48,685 bases of DNA from Methanobrevibacter olleyae (GCF_900114585.1 NZ_FOTL01000012.1:1-48685), one strand, 5' to 3'. Positions 17,148-28,600 are shown, counted from the first letter of the stretch. The notes: generated by a model not told the origin, from the letters alone. A program made the numbers and translations.

Positions 17148-19019
17148 CTATTTTAAATCCCATTTGGATTTTACATCATTAAAAGTAACTATTTCAGGAA
17201 TATATTCCTTAACCATCCTATTTGTAAAGGTAGTATAGAAGTTATTCTCTGCAAATATGACCTTAGGATCATCATCTATTTGAATATCCCTATCAAATAA
17301 CATCAAACAACGTTTACAATTATTAGCAACAAAATCTAAATCATGACTTGACATCAATATAGTTAATCCATTATCCCTTAAAGAATTTAAAATATCTGCA
17401 AGAGCCTTACTAGAGATTGGATCTAGACCTTTTGTAGGTTCATCTAATATTAGAACATCTGCATTTTGAAGTATTGCCTTAACGATCACTATCTTTTCTT
17501 GTTCTCCACCACTACAATCATAGGGATGCTTATTAATTAAATCAGAAATATCAAAGAATTCTATTAAATCTTTAAATTTAAACTTAGTATTATCAAATTC
17601 TAAACTATTTAAAATATCCGATTCAATAAATTCTTCATTAGAGAGTTTTAATAGTTTTTCATATTCCTCTTTATTAAAATTAATATTATTATTCCTATTA
17701 TCATTGCCTTTTTTATCATTTAATTTATTAAATAAATTAGATTCTATAATAGATTCTAGAAACTCCTCTTTTACATTATCTTTAGAAAAGTGAATCATAG
17801 GATTTTGATGAACATAAGCTAGTTTAATGCCTTTTTTGTACTTTAGCTTACCTTTAATTGGTTTTAACATCCCTACTAACAATTGTAAAAAGGTTGATTT
17901 ACCTACCCCATTTCCACCAATTAAACTTACAAATTCACCTTTATTTAAATCAAAGTCTAGATTTTTTAATATAAGGTGGTCTCTTTCATAAGCAAAGTAT
18001 ATTCCTTTCATTTTTACTAATACATCTTTATTCCTATTTAATGAAAGTTTATCTATAATAGCTATTTTTTCTTGAGAATGATATCTTTTACTGGATTGAG
18101 CTATATGATTAGAAACTAAATTATTAGAATAATCATCATCACCACTTATTTTAATTAAATCATCATGAATTGTATTAAGGCATCCCCTACCTTCACGAAT
18201 ACTTAAAGGAGTATTCAATTTAGATAAACTTGGATACTTTACTGATAATGAGTTATAAATTTTAGTAACAGTAGGAAGATAATTTTCAAATATATCATCA
18301 TCAACTACATCATCACAAATATCATGTGAATTACCATTAAATTCTATTCTGCCATTTTTTAAAAAAACTGCTTTATCTATGAATGGGAAGATACTGTCTG
18401 CTTTATGTTCACTCATAATAACAGTTATAGAAAATTCTTCATTTAACCTTCTAACTATTGATAAAAATTCATAAGAGGCAATCGGATCAAGTTGTGACAT
18501 TGGCTCATCAAGTAGAAGAACTTTAGGCCTTAAAACTAAAAGAGAACAAAGATTTACCAATTGTTTTTGTCCACCAGATAATTCATTTACATTTTTATGT
18601 AAAATTCCATTAATACCAAAGAAAGCTACTATTTCACTAATTCTATTTCTTATCTCTTCTGTTGGAAGAGCAATATTTTCTAATGGAAAAGCAATCTCCT
18701 GAATTACAGTATCTGTTACTATTTGACTATCTGGGTTTTGAAATAGATATCCAATATCACATCCAGAGGAGATATCATCTAAATCTTGTATTTTAACTCC
18801 ATTAAACTTAATTTCACCAGTTCTTACACCAGCAGGCATCAATTCTTTCTTAAGATTAGTTAGTAAAGTTGTTTTTCCACAAGCTGATGGCCCACATAAT
18901 AAAACAAAATCTCCATAGTTAATTTCAAGATTGATATTGTTTAAAGCTTTTGTTTGTGATTCAGACCCATCAGAATTAAGATATGAAAAGCTAAAATTAT
19001 TAAATTCAATTAATGCCAT
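17148..19019 (-). CDS. ECF transporter double ATPase (EcfA-EcfA' fusion)
   Basis: A single 623-residue chain with two ABC cassettes that power an ECF vitamin transporter. Cassette 1: Walker A GPSACGKT (43-50), Q-loop FQNPDSQ, signature LSGGQKQLV (147-155), Walker B VLLLDEP. Cassette 2: Walker A GGNGVGKST (368-376), Q-loop HQNP, signature CSGGEQEKI, Walker B VLILDEPTKGLDP and H-loop SSHDLD. A linker of about 100 residues joins them. Cassette 2 has an extra Asn/Asp/Lys-rich insertion after the Q-loop (about 425-490). The start has GGGAGA upstream. It lies between the T gene (52 bp) and the S gene, in one operon. Confidence 0.93.
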   Translation of the reverse strand: MALIEFNNFSFSYLNSDGSESQTKALNNINLEINYGDFVLLCGPSACGKTTLLTNLKKELMPAGVRTGEIKFNGVKIQDLDDISSGCDIGYLFQNPDSQIVTDTVIQEIAFPLENIALPTEEIRNRISEIVAFFGINGILHKNVNELSGGQKQLVNLCSLLVLRPKVLLLDEPMSQLDPIASYEFLSIVRRLNEEFSITVIMSEHKADSIFPFIDKAVFLKNGRIEFNGNSHDICDDVVDDDIFENYLPTVTKIYNSLSVKYPSLSKLNTPLSIREGRGCLNTIHDDLIKISGDDDYSNNLVSNHIAQSSKRYHSQEKIAIIDKLSLNRNKDVLVKMKGIYFAYERDHLILKNLDFDLNKGEFVSLIGGNGVGKSTFLQLLVGMLKPIKGKLKYKKGIKLAYVHQNPMIHFSKDNVKEEFLESIIESNLFNKLNDKKGNDNRNNNINFNKEEYEKLLKLSNEEFIESDILNSLEFDNTKFKFKDLIEFFDISDLINKHPYDCSGGEQEKIVIVKAILQNADVLILDEPTKGLDPISSKALADILNSLRDNGLTILMSSHDLDFVANNCKRCLMLFDRDIQIDDDPKVIFAENNFYTTFTNRMVKEYIPEIVTFNDVKSKWDLK

Positions 19020-19071
19020 GAGCTCTCTCCCATTAAATGATAATTTTTAAATGAAATTAATTTGATTGATA

Positions 19072-20085
19072 TTAGAAATTAATGCCATATAAGATACGTT
19101 CCTTAATTTCTAGATAAATTAAAGGTAATAAAAATACTACAAATGATAAATAATAAATATTGAATGGTAAATTACTAAATGAAAAGTCAATAGATGGATA
19201 AATATTAATCATTCCCACTCCTTGAATTAATCCAACTATTATAATTGATACAGTAACTATAATTATTAATAAAAATAGATAATCTGCATTTGAAAACCTA
19301 TATGATAAATAGCTAGTTCTTTCAGTTACATTATAAGCTCTTGCTTTCATAGATTTAGCTGTAAACATAGATTCTTCTAAAGACCATGAAACAGTTATTC
19401 CCATTATCCTACCAAGTGTTTTTGCTTCTTTAATAATGGATGAAATTCTTTTATTTGATTTAAGTTTATTAATTAATTTAGAATTATAGTTAGTATTAAA
19501 ATTAGAGTTAAATTTATCTAAATCTATTTTTTCTAAATCATTGCCTTTTTCATCATTTTCACCTAATTCATAATCATCACCATCAAATTCAATTCCATTA
19601 TTTTTTAAACTATTTAACTTTTGAACTTCAATAGCTCTTGAATTGATTAATGGAATAAATCTTAAAGCCATAAGAATTATCATAGAAATAATTGGTAACT
19701 TTTTAGAAAAGATATAAAGCATTTCTTGGTAAGAAACTGATCTATTGTAAGATGCAAAGACTAAAATAACAATAAATAATGCTAAAGACATTAAAATACC
19801 ATAAGCAATAGCTTCATAAGTTAGAAAAAAATTAGACCCTAAATATATTTTATGAAATCCTGTTCTATTCAGTAAAGGATTCAATATTATTATTAAAATA
19901 CTTAGGGGAATAAAAAATTTCATCATATTTTTTAACTCAGAACTTATTCCTTGAAGACTAATTAAAATAATCATTAAAACTAAAAAAGTCAATACAAAGT
20001 AAGGGTCACTGAAAATAAACGCAAAGAGAACCATAATAAAATAATAAATCAAATAAACTCCTGGATGAATAGATGTAAGTTCCAT
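19072..20085 (-). CDS. ECF transporter T component (EcfT)
   Basis: The transmembrane coupling subunit of the ECF transporter, 337 aa. About four helices lie before residue 155, then comes a cytoplasmic domain ending in the conserved coupling motif SMKARAYN, followed by two or more C-terminal helices. The region about 160-215 is an acidic and Asn-rich insertion (GDDYELGENDEKGNDLEK) not usual for EcfT. I take ATG 20085 as start, since AGGGGA lies 7 nt upstream; an in-frame TTG at 20106 has no ribosome site. It is the first gene of the T, AA', S operon. Confidence 0.85.
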   Translation of the reverse strand: MELTSIHPGVYLIYYFIMVLFAFIFSDPYFVLTFLVLMIILISLQGISSELKNMMKFFIPLSILIIILNPLLNRTGFHKIYLGSNFFLTYEAIAYGILMSLALFIVILVFASYNRSVSYQEMLYIFSKKLPIISMIILMALRFIPLINSRAIEVQKLNSLKNNGIEFDGDDYELGENDEKGNDLEKIDLDKFNSNFNTNYNSKLINKLKSNKRISSIIKEAKTLGRIMGITVSWSLEESMFTAKSMKARAYNVTERTSYLSYRFSNADYLFLLIIIVTVSIIIVGLIQGVGMINIYPSIDFSFSNLPFNIYYLSFVVFLLPLIYLEIKERILYGINF

Positions 20086-20106
20086 AAATAGTTCCCCTAA
20101 TTTCAA

Positions 20107-20577
20107 TGCTAAGCCATTTAAGTGATATCTAATTTCAGTCTGAATTAATTATAATTTCAAAACTTTATTAATCTAACAGTTTCTTTAAAATTAAATATTT
20201 TTTAAATAAATTCATTTAATAAACAATTTAATATTTAATTTGTAATCTATATAAAGCTTTCTTTAAAAAAAATAAAATAAATTTGATTCATAGAAAAAAT
20301 CAGCAATAAAACTAAAAAATAACTATAAAAATAGAGAAAAAATCAATAAAAACACTATGCTTTAGGATTAAATTAAAAGAAAATATCAATCATCCCATAA
20401 TCTAGCAAAATCGAATAAAAAAAACATTACCTTTAAATAGATCTTTATCCTAAAACATAGTCTTCAACACAATTTATAAACCTATAAAATATATTTTATA
20501 AAATATAAATTATAATTGATACTAATATTTTCTTAAAACTTAATTATAAAATTTAGCATAACAAAGAAAATAAAAAA
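20107..20577. other. AT-rich gap upstream of the ECF operon
   Basis: About 470 bp between the ECF operon's promoter side and the 3' end of the large adhesin gene. Only A/T-rich sequence is seen, with no ORF or RNA-like block. Confidence 0.5.
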
Positions 20578-20643
20578 GATAACCAGTTTAAAAAAGTAAA
20601 AAATAAAAAAGATAACCAGTTTAAAAAAGTAAAAAATAAAAAA
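20578..20643. repeat. 33-bp tandem duplication 3' of the adhesin
   Basis: GATAACCAGTTTAAAAAAG begins two 33-bp copies at 20578 and 20611, downstream of the 1300-residue adhesin gene. Confidence 0.8.
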
Positions 20644-20658
20644 AGAAAAAAATTTTGG

Positions 20659-20693
20659 TCCAGGTTTTTGAGCCGAAGGCTCAAAAAGCTGGG
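20659..20693 (-). terminator. GC-containing hairpin 3' of the adhesin gene
   Basis: TTTTTGAGCC (20665-20674) pairs perfectly with GGCTCAAAAA (20678-20687) around a GAA loop, extended outward by CAG/CTG (20661-20663 and 89-91) past one mismatch. It begins 3 bp after the gene stop. This is the strongest hairpin in the window and looks like an intrinsic terminator or 3'-end processing site. Confidence 0.7.
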
Positions 20694-23600
20694 TTATAAA
20701 TCCCTTTTAGAACGTTTAACAAGTTCTGAAGCACAAGCAAATATAAGCAATAATATTATAATAAGTACAGGAGCATTCATTCCACCTAAAGATAATGAAC
20801 GAACTGCAGCTGCTGGGTTTTCATCTAGATTTAGATTATAAGCAGTAGCTGATTCAGTTACTGGAGCAGATGATGAGGTACCTACAGTGTTTCCATCTAA
20901 AATAGTGGAATTAGAATAAACACTATTAGCCTTTAAATCAGAATGTTGACCAGAGCCATTATCCTTAGTAGCATTCCCATTTGTATTAGCTGAAGATGAA
21001 GGATCAGCTGATGGAAAACCATCAGAATGAGATCCACTTCCAGAGCTTGAGCCTCCAGAATCAGTTCCAGTTCCTCTACTAGATTCACCATTACTTGGAT
21101 CTCTCACATCATTTTTATAAAATATGTTATCTTTACCACCAATATCATCATATAATTGATTATTTGGAGTGATAACATCTGGATGACTTGTAGGTTCATA
21201 GTCAAGTAAATCTAATAAATTATAAACAGTACCATTTTTCCTAACTATCATAGGAGAATTTGGACTATCATACATTATATCTTTTTCAGTAAATACTATT
21301 TTAGAATTTGGATGTTTTAATTTCCATATTCTATTTATCTCTTTTATAATAGGAGAAATTAAAGGTTTTAAAGAAGGAAGGCTATTATTTATAACTTTAT
21401 TACCTTTAGAATTATACAATGCTATGCCTCTAACAACTAATGATTTATCACCATAATCAAAATAATTATCATAAATCTCACAATTATCAGAATCATAAGC
21501 TTCTAATAAATAATTAACTCTTGCATTGCAAAATATATTATTTTTATAAAACTTAGTATAATCAGCACCTTCTAAAATACCACCATAGGATACATTTCTA
21601 GCTATACACTTAATGTTATTTCTTGCTATTGTTGTATTAATAGAGTTATAACCTGCTATAATACCTGCAGAATAATAAGTTCCATTTACAACTATATTAT
21701 TATCAGTGAAACTATTATTAGCAGATATCTGATCTCTTTTACCAGTTTCAGCACCTAAAACTCCTAAACCATAAAGGTAAGGGTCTTTAGCTCTAATATT
21801 AACATTATTATGATGAACTTTATTATTGTTACTTCCATAATACAAATCGATACCAACAATAGAATTTGTAGATTCTTTAGAAGAATAATTATTAACACCA
21901 GAAGTGGCATTTATATTATTATACCCAATATCGTTAGAAGATGAATAGAATAAAATAATACCATAAGTTTTATAGACTTCTGGAATAACTATACCTTCTG
22001 CATAGTTATCATCAACACTGATAGAGCTATCTACCTTAATAGTTGAATCATAAAGATGAGCCTTTTTAGTACCATTAACAAAAACATTATTGTTTTTTAA
22101 TGTATTTTTATTAGAATCATAAAGTATGATTCCAAAAGTTAATGTATTAGCTTTAACTTTAATTGTGTTATTTAAAATATTACAGTTAGAAGATTCGGAT
22201 ATATAGATTCCATATCCATTATCAAAACTATTTAATTGAATTTTATTATTTATAATACTTACATATTTTACATTATCCAATAAAATAGCAAACCTATGGT
22301 TATCATCTGCATTATTAGGATTTGAATTAGTTATAGTAAATCCATCTACATAAACATTATCAGATTCAATTTTAATAACAGAATCTAATAACTTTGCAGA
22401 ATCAGACTTTAAATAAACTGGATGATTTAAAATAATTCTTTTATTGTTAAAATTACCTCTAAACACTAACTCATAGTCACTATAATCTGATTTTAGATAG
22501 GAATTTTCATCAAAGCAGGTATAGAAATTTCCCTCTGTAACAATGAATCGATTTCTTATAATATTGATTTTAGATGAAATTTCACAGGGATTATAATTAT
22601 CATTTCCTGCAAAACCTATATTCATTTCATAATTGCCGATATTTAGATTTAATCGTAATCTTGCCCTACCTTCTGAATCAGTAGTACTTATGTAATCTTT
22701 ATTCAATATATTAAAAATTACCCTTTCACCACCAATTGGATTTCCAATCCTATCTTTTAAGTAAACAAGAAAATCATTACCCTTAATAACATAACTACTT
22801 ACAATGCTAATTCTTGTATTGATTTTATCATCACTATATGTACCACTACCATTAGTTTCACTACCATTAGTACTTGTACCATTAGTAGTATTAGTAGTAC
22901 CGTTAGTATCATTAGTTGTATCGTTTCTTTCTATCTCTGAAGGATCTGTCATATTTACAATTAGACCATTAATGGTATTGTTATAAATAGCATTATGAGA
23001 TGGCATAATTGGATTTCTATTAGTATATTTTAATAGTGCAATAGCATCAGAGCCTCCAGATATATTAATTATATTATCACAAACTAATGAATAACTAACA
23101 TTACCTCTTAGTACAATAGCACTTTTATCAGTAGATATGTAGTTATTCTTAATAGTTATGTTTTCTGCAAGACGAGAGGTGAAAATCATTACTCCAGATG
23201 AATTTAATCCAATTAAAGTGTTATTTTCAATAATAACATTAGATTTTGTAGTGTTAATACAGTTTGCAGATTCACTATAAATTGTATTATCTATTATTTC
23301 TAAATTTACACCAGTGTTTAAAATTGAATCAGAACCAATGGATTTTAATGTATTGTTAACTATTGAATTATTTTTACCAGTATTTTTAATAGCTACAACA
23401 TTTCCATCATCATTCCAAGTATGAACATCTGTATATTCAGTAGAGATATTATTATTTGAAATTCTAATATTTTCTCCGCTAGTGAAAATAGCTGCAGGTC
23501 CACCAATGTTTGATATTGTATTATTGTATATCAAAGTATTTGAAGCATCAACAATTATTGCATAAAATGCATTTTCTATTGTATTATTTGCTATAACTCC

Positions 23601-24596
23601 ACCAGGCCCACTTGCAGATTGCATTAAATAAATTGCATAGCAATAAGAATTATAAGTACCATTTCTACTTTTAAGGTAATTATTTGCTATAATGTTTCCA
23701 CTACAAACTTCATCATCTATTGTCATGAAATCTCCATTACCATATGCAGATTGATAAATCATATTTGCCATTTCAGACTCAATGTAATTATCTCTTATTT
23801 CATTATATGATGAAGCTGTCATTGGAATAGTTGAGCTTTTGCCAGATAATATTCTGTTGTTGATAATTTTATTATAGCTTGCATTTGACATCATAACAGC
23901 AAAACATTTATAAAGACTGACATTAATGAGAGAGTTTGTAATTATGTTATTTGATGAGTTTATAATGCTTATACCAGATAAATAATATTTTGAACCAGTT
24001 ACCTTTTCTTTTGTATTAATAATACGAAGATTATTTAATACAGAACCAGAGCTTCCATCTATAAGACGTATTAAACAATTAGATAACATATCCTCATTAT
24101 CAGATACTATATTTAATCGTTTATTAATAGTAAAAACCTTATCAGAAATACTTTTGATTTTTATGGTATCCCCATCTTTAAGAGTACCTGATCTTATTAA
24201 TCCATCCTTTGATGAATCAAAGTAAGCTGAATAGCTTGAACTGTCAATTATGATTGGTTCTGAAGAGGAAACTATATTCTCTTCTAAGTTGGAAACTAAT
24301 GAACCTCTAAGTTTATTAGAATCCTTAGTCTTTGAATCACTAATTTCATCATCTGGATTATTTGAATAAGTGTTACCGTTTTCAAAATCATTTAAATTGT
24401 TTAAATCATCTGAATCACTAATCTCATCACTACAGTCATCATTACTGTTTAAATTATCAGAATCTGATATGCTAATTGAATTATCAAATACACCATCTGA
24501 TGAGTTAGTAAAGCCATCAATATTATCACTTGCACTAACTACACTTAAAGATAAAAATAATATCAATGCTAAAGCAATAAAGGAAGGCAATTTCAT
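20694..24596 (-). CDS. Adhesin-like surface protein with two beta-helix regions
   Basis: A 1300-residue secreted, membrane-anchored protein. Signal peptide 1-22 (LIL FLSLSVVSA), then an acidic Ser/Asp/Asn segment. Residues about 130-560 and 690-1080 are parallel beta-helix repeats (NosD/PbH1 type; recurring NxIxNNxI rungs such as IIENNTLIG and YNKIINNRIL). Between them, about 590-670, lies an Ig-like (Big_3-type) domain with the DSEGRARLRL turn. A Gly/Ser/Asn stalk (about 1160-1260) leads to a TM helix APVLIIILLLIFACA and a basic tail. Adhesin-like proteins of this kind are expanded in Methanobrevibacter. GGAGGTGA lies upstream but 13 nt from ATG. Confidence 0.85.
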   Translation of the reverse strand: MKLPSFIALALILFLSLSVVSASDNIDGFTNSSDGVFDNSISISDSDNLNSNDDCSDEISDSDDLNNLNDFENGNTYSNNPDDEISDSKTKDSNKLRGSLVSNLEENIVSSSEPIIIDSSSYSAYFDSSKDGLIRSGTLKDGDTIKIKSISDKVFTINKRLNIVSDNEDMLSNCLIRLIDGSSGSVLNNLRIINTKEKVTGSKYYLSGISIINSSNNIITNSLINVSLYKCFAVMMSNASYNKIINNRILSGKSSTIPMTASSYNEIRDNYIESEMANMIYQSAYGNGDFMTIDDEVCSGNIIANNYLKSRNGTYNSYCYAIYLMQSASGPGGVIANNTIENAFYAIIVDASNTLIYNNTISNIGGPAAIFTSGENIRISNNNISTEYTDVHTWNDDGNVVAIKNTGKNNSIVNNTLKSIGSDSILNTGVNLEIIDNTIYSESANCINTTKSNVIIENNTLIGLNSSGVMIFTSRLAENITIKNNYISTDKSAIVLRGNVSYSLVCDNIINISGGSDAIALLKYTNRNPIMPSHNAIYNNTINGLIVNMTDPSEIERNDTTNDTNGTTNTTNGTSTNGSETNGSGTYSDDKINTRISIVSSYVIKGNDFLVYLKDRIGNPIGGERVIFNILNKDYISTTDSEGRARLRLNLNIGNYEMNIGFAGNDNYNPCEISSKINIIRNRFIVTEGNFYTCFDENSYLKSDYSDYELVFRGNFNNKRIILNHPVYLKSDSAKLLDSVIKIESDNVYVDGFTITNSNPNNADDNHRFAILLDNVKYVSIINNKIQLNSFDNGYGIYISESSNCNILNNTIKVKANTLTFGIILYDSNKNTLKNNNVFVNGTKKAHLYDSTIKVDSSISVDDNYAEGIVIPEVYKTYGIILFYSSSNDIGYNNINATSGVNNYSSKESTNSIVGIDLYYGSNNNKVHHNNVNIRAKDPYLYGLGVLGAETGKRDQISANNSFTDNNIVVNGTYYSAGIIAGYNSINTTIARNNIKCIARNVSYGGILEGADYTKFYKNNIFCNARVNYLLEAYDSDNCEIYDNYFDYGDKSLVVRGIALYNSKGNKVINNSLPSLKPLISPIIKEINRIWKLKHPNSKIVFTEKDIMYDSPNSPMIVRKNGTVYNLLDLLDYEPTSHPDVITPNNQLYDDIGGKDNIFYKNDVRDPSNGESSRGTGTDSGGSSSGSGSHSDGFPSADPSSSANTNGNATKDNGSGQHSDLKANSVYSNSTILDGNTVGTSSSAPVTESATAYNLNLDENPAAAVRSLSLGGMNAPVLIIILLLIFACASELVKRSKRDL

Positions 24597-24649
24597 TTTA
24601 TCCGTAATTTCACCTCCATTTAAATTTCTATAATTTAATCTTTATTGAA

Positions 24650-24665
24650 TATATTATATATAATT
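24650..24665 (-). promoter_or_regulatory. TATA-like region of the 1300-residue adhesin
   Basis: Reads AATTATATATAATATA on the minus strand, about 60 bp upstream of the start codon, a good archaeal TATA box. The gap 24666-24747 shows nothing else. Confidence 0.4.
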
Positions 24666-24747
24666 ATCCAAATAAATTGAAAAAATATAAAATAGAATTA
24701 AATTCTAATTGATAAAAATATAAAATAAGATTTAAAAAAAATAGAAA

Positions 24748-25157
24748 AAAATAAAAAATAAAGAAAAAAGAAAAAAATAGTTAATATTTAGACATAAAAT
24801 CTAAAACTGCATCAGATAATACGTCTAAATTAGATAAATACTCTTCATACCATCTATTTCTAAGTTTAGAAACAATATAAGCTACTGCACCAGATCCAAT
24901 ACCTACAACAGTTGTATCAAATGCAACTATCAAAGATTGGGATAATGTATTTACATCCCCTGAACCAAGTGCTGCAAGACCAGTACCTAATGAAATTAAA
25001 GTACCCATCAAACCAAGAGTTGGTCCAATACGAGTGATGATATCAGTAATTTCAAGAGATTTATCTGTTAAATTTTCCTCATTTTCAATTAATTTACAGG
25101 CAAAAGCTTCTCTTGAGTTAAGAGATAAATTCTCAGTACTTGCTATTTTAACCAAAA
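24748..25157. repeat. Direct repeat copy A (about 410 bp)
   Basis: Matches 29685-30098 with roughly eight substitutions by eye (about 98% identity), covering the 3' flank and the last 124 codons of the ExbB-like gene. Both copies have the same orientation. Confidence 0.9.
24781..25157 (-). pseudogene. Truncated second copy of the ExbB/TolQ-like gene
   Basis: Encodes only the last 124 residues of the 215-residue protein at 29718-30365, from [12 protein letters not shown] to the end. The N-terminal membrane helix is missing. The sole possible start is a TTG that is an internal Leu codon in the full copy, without a ribosome site. It differs from the intact protein by few residues, including Arg to Cys in EAFACKL and Pro to Ser in LISLGTGL. 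It is therefore a recent partial duplicate, probably non-functional. Confidence 0.8.
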
Positions 25158-25164
25158 GATTTAA

Positions 25165-25434
25165 TTAAAATATATTAAAAATTAAATTAAGATACTCACC
25201 TAAATAAATTATAAATAGGCCAATAATTGCTTTAGCCAGATTCTTTAAATTGCTGGGTTTATTGAATTTATAATATAAGTAAATTGTTAGAACAATTAAA
25301 CATATGCTTAATAATATAGTAATTTGAAGCATATGAATAGGAATACCCATTTGAAAATATATAATTAAAGGAGGTATTAAAAAAACCATTAAAGCTAAAG
25401 TAGATAAAATGTTTTCAATATTAGATACATTCAT
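25165..25434 (-). CDS. Small three-helix membrane protein of unknown function
   Basis: 89 residues beginning MNVSNIENILSTLALM, with three hydrophobic segments (about 10-30, 36-54, 65-85) and a short basic loop KFNKPSNLKN. No family recognised. The start is ATG 25434 with GTGTGATT upstream; an earlier in-frame ATG at 25446 lacks a site. It ends 8 bp before the junction with the truncated ExbB copy, so the pair could look like a chimeric locus. It may be the end of another lost operon gene. Confidence 0.5.
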   Translation of the reverse strand: MNVSNIENILSTLALMVFLIPPLIIYFQMGIPIHMLQITILLSICLIVLTIYLYYKFNKPSNLKNLAKAIIGLFIIYLGEYLNLIFNIF

Positions 25435-25697
25435 AAAATCACACATTCATATTTATATTAAAATATTAGAATTCTAATCCAAAAAGGCATTATAGATTTT
25501 TTAATCAATGCAAAAATAAATTAAAAAATCCAGTTTAGTTTTTATAATATTGTAATTAATTTTTAAAAATATTCACATTAAAATTAAATATAAATTTTTT
25601 CTTAAAATTTAAAAATTATTATAATCATAAAATAATATTAAATATGTCAATTCCACTTTAAATACACATATCTTACTAGAATCTTAAGTATCCAAGA

Positions 25698-28600
25698 CTA
25701 AAAATAATTATAAGTTTCTTCAACAGTCATGTTTCTCTTACCTTTTTCACCATCAATATAAATAGCAGAAGACCTATCAAGTTCAGTAGTTCCTTGTTTA
25801 TATTTTACTTCAATATAATCATAATGAGTAGGTGACTTAGGAATAACAATCACTCTACCCTCCCAAAATGCAACATCATGTAATCCAATATAATTCCACT
25901 TATCATCAGATAAAAATTTATTTCTAAAACATATAATCATCTTACCCTCAGAGGTTAAAATAGTCCCTATAGAAATAAGAATACCACCTCCAAGAGTAGC
26001 AGGAATACTTGAAAAACCTATGGCTAAACTTCCTAAAGATAGTCCTATTTCAGTTATCCCTGGCGAATGATAACAAGTAAAATTCCATAAATCAGATAAA
26101 ATTGTTTTAATAGTACCAAAATGTATGGATTTAGAACATAATTCAGACCCAAGAATACTTTGAAGTTTATAAATCAAATTATTTGTTAAATTATCATGAA
26201 AACAAAAAGTATCATCATTAGAAAGAACACCTTTATATTCAAAATCATTTTCAATAATATATTCACGAACAATTCCACTATCTGAATCAAAAGATAAAGA
26301 AATATTTTCTAATTCTGGAACAGTTATAACAACATGGTTATTTTTTTGATCAAAAACAAAACCATAACCATCCAAAATAGCATCAATAACATTTGCACCA
26401 GATTTGTTTATAGATGCTCCAGATAATCTTAAAGACATAGTTTCCAATTCAGATAAATAACTTGAACAATAAAAATTAAAAAATTTTATATTGTCCTCTT
26501 TTCCAATAACATCCATACCCATACTTGCATCTGGACAATGAATAAAAACTCTGCCTATCTGAGATATTCCTGAAAATAAAGTTAAAAAAGTACTACGATT
26601 CCAAGTAACATTAAATAATTCACTTCCCTCATTAGCTAGAGAGTCACTAAACCAAATAGTAGACAGAGCAGATAAAAAAGTACCATAAGCTGCTTTATTA
26701 CCTCCAACTGTAAAAGAACTATTTTTAGATAACCAATAATCAATATCACCATAATCAATAGGTTTATTTACTATAGCAAAACTATGAATTAAATCAAACC
26801 CACTATCAGACTCAAAACCATAATTTAGTTCTTCATTCTTTTTAATTGTACTATTATTACATGAGAATACTGTTCTAATAATTTCATTACTCCATGAACT
26901 AGAAATGAAATCCCCTGAAAAAATTATACTCATAGTTTCAATACCATTTAATAAAAAAGAAACTTTCTTATAAAAATATTCCCCTCCGTAGTTATAAACA
27001 ACACTAAACTGATTAACATTTAAATCAGCATTATCATAGTAAGTAAAATGAATATAATCCTCAGAATCAACATATAAAAGAATACCTGAACAATTAGGAT
27101 TAAAATTATAAATATCTCCATAATTGCCATTAAATCGAGTTTCTGATTGATAACCTAAATATCCTAATGGAATAAAGAAATAAGATCCATAATGACAGAA
27201 TTCTTGTGGCGTTTCAGCTCCAGATTCATAAAAATAACTACTATTTAGTGTATTAATCATAATTTGTCTATAAAAAGGCCACGAATTACTTAAACTAAAT
27301 TCATAATAAAAATTAGGTTTTAAAGACTTTACAACAAAATTACTACAATGTAGTGAACTATTGAAATTATTTAAAGAAGAGTAATATAAAATACTCCAAT
27401 TACCTTCAGTTAAATTAATATTAACAGAAGATATACCATTATACCAAATTGATCCATTATCAAAACTATAATAAATTATAGCATTATTTGAACTAGTTGA
27501 TAAATTAATTAATAAATTTTCACAATGATAAATCCCATCATTTCTATTAGAAAATACATTAGGAGAATTTACAATAATATTAACAGTTGTATTAAATCCA
27601 TTATAAAAATCATCCCCTTTAAAATCAATTGTTGTAGAATAAAAACCTGGAGAACAATTAATTGGTAAAAACACATTTCCAAAATTATCAGTAGTGGCAC
27701 TATAAGAATTATTACCAATGAAAAAAGTAATACTTCTATTAACCAAACTCTTATGTTTGATATCTTCCAAGCGAGCATATAACAAATTATTATCACCATA
27801 ATTCTTTACTAAATTATTAGCAATAATATTAGTATCAACTTTGCTTATCTTAATCTGAGTCCTTTCAGTAGAATTTAAATAAATATTATCCCCTAAAAAC
27901 TTTACAGAACAATAATAATCACCAGGTTTTAATATAGGTAATGAAAAAGTAGCAATTCCCTCATAATTAGTTGTTAAATTATAATTAACATTATTAATTT
28001 CTAAAATTACAACTTTATCACTAATACTATCCCCATATCTGTCCTTTAATAAAACAACCAATTTATTATCATAATCTATCACAGAATCTAATACAACAAG
28101 ATTAGTATCCAGTTTATTAACAGTAACAGTTACTGTTTTACTTGAAGAAGTATTTATCCTATCACCAGCAAACTTAACTAGACAAGAATAAGAGCCTGGA
28201 TTTAACTTAGGCAAAGATAAACTAGCCTTACCACTCGAATCAGTAGTACGAGAATAAGTAACCCCATTTATTAGAAAACTAATTGATTTTCCCTTAATAG
28301 ATTTACTACTACTATTTTGCAAAGTAGCAACTAAGTTAACGGAATCATTATAATAACAAACTAAATTATTTGCAAGTAATTTAGTATTCCACTTTTTAAC
28401 AGTGATAGTTACTGTTTTACTTGATGCTGCATAAGTAGAAGTTCCTGCAAACTTAACAAGACAAGAATAAGTGCCAGGATACAAAGTAATACCCTTAGTA
28501 ACACCCAAAACTACTTTTCCATTAGAATCAGAAGTACGATTATAAATTTTACCATTAACTTTAAAAGTAATTTTCAATCCTTTTATAGGCTTATTAGAGC

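Noticed and set aside
20659-20693. tRNA or small structured RNA
   Set aside because: The GC-containing hairpin is a single stem and does not form a cloverleaf; a terminator role fits better.
22804-22986. Leu/Val/Ser-rich plus-strand frame within the adhesin gene
   Set aside because: It is the antisense of an Asn/Thr repeat stretch and no start signal precedes it.
27569-27799. Membrane-like 76-codon frame inside the 1124-residue adhesin
   Set aside because: An alternative frame of the same strand within a real gene; its hydrophobicity is a by-product of A/T-rich codons.
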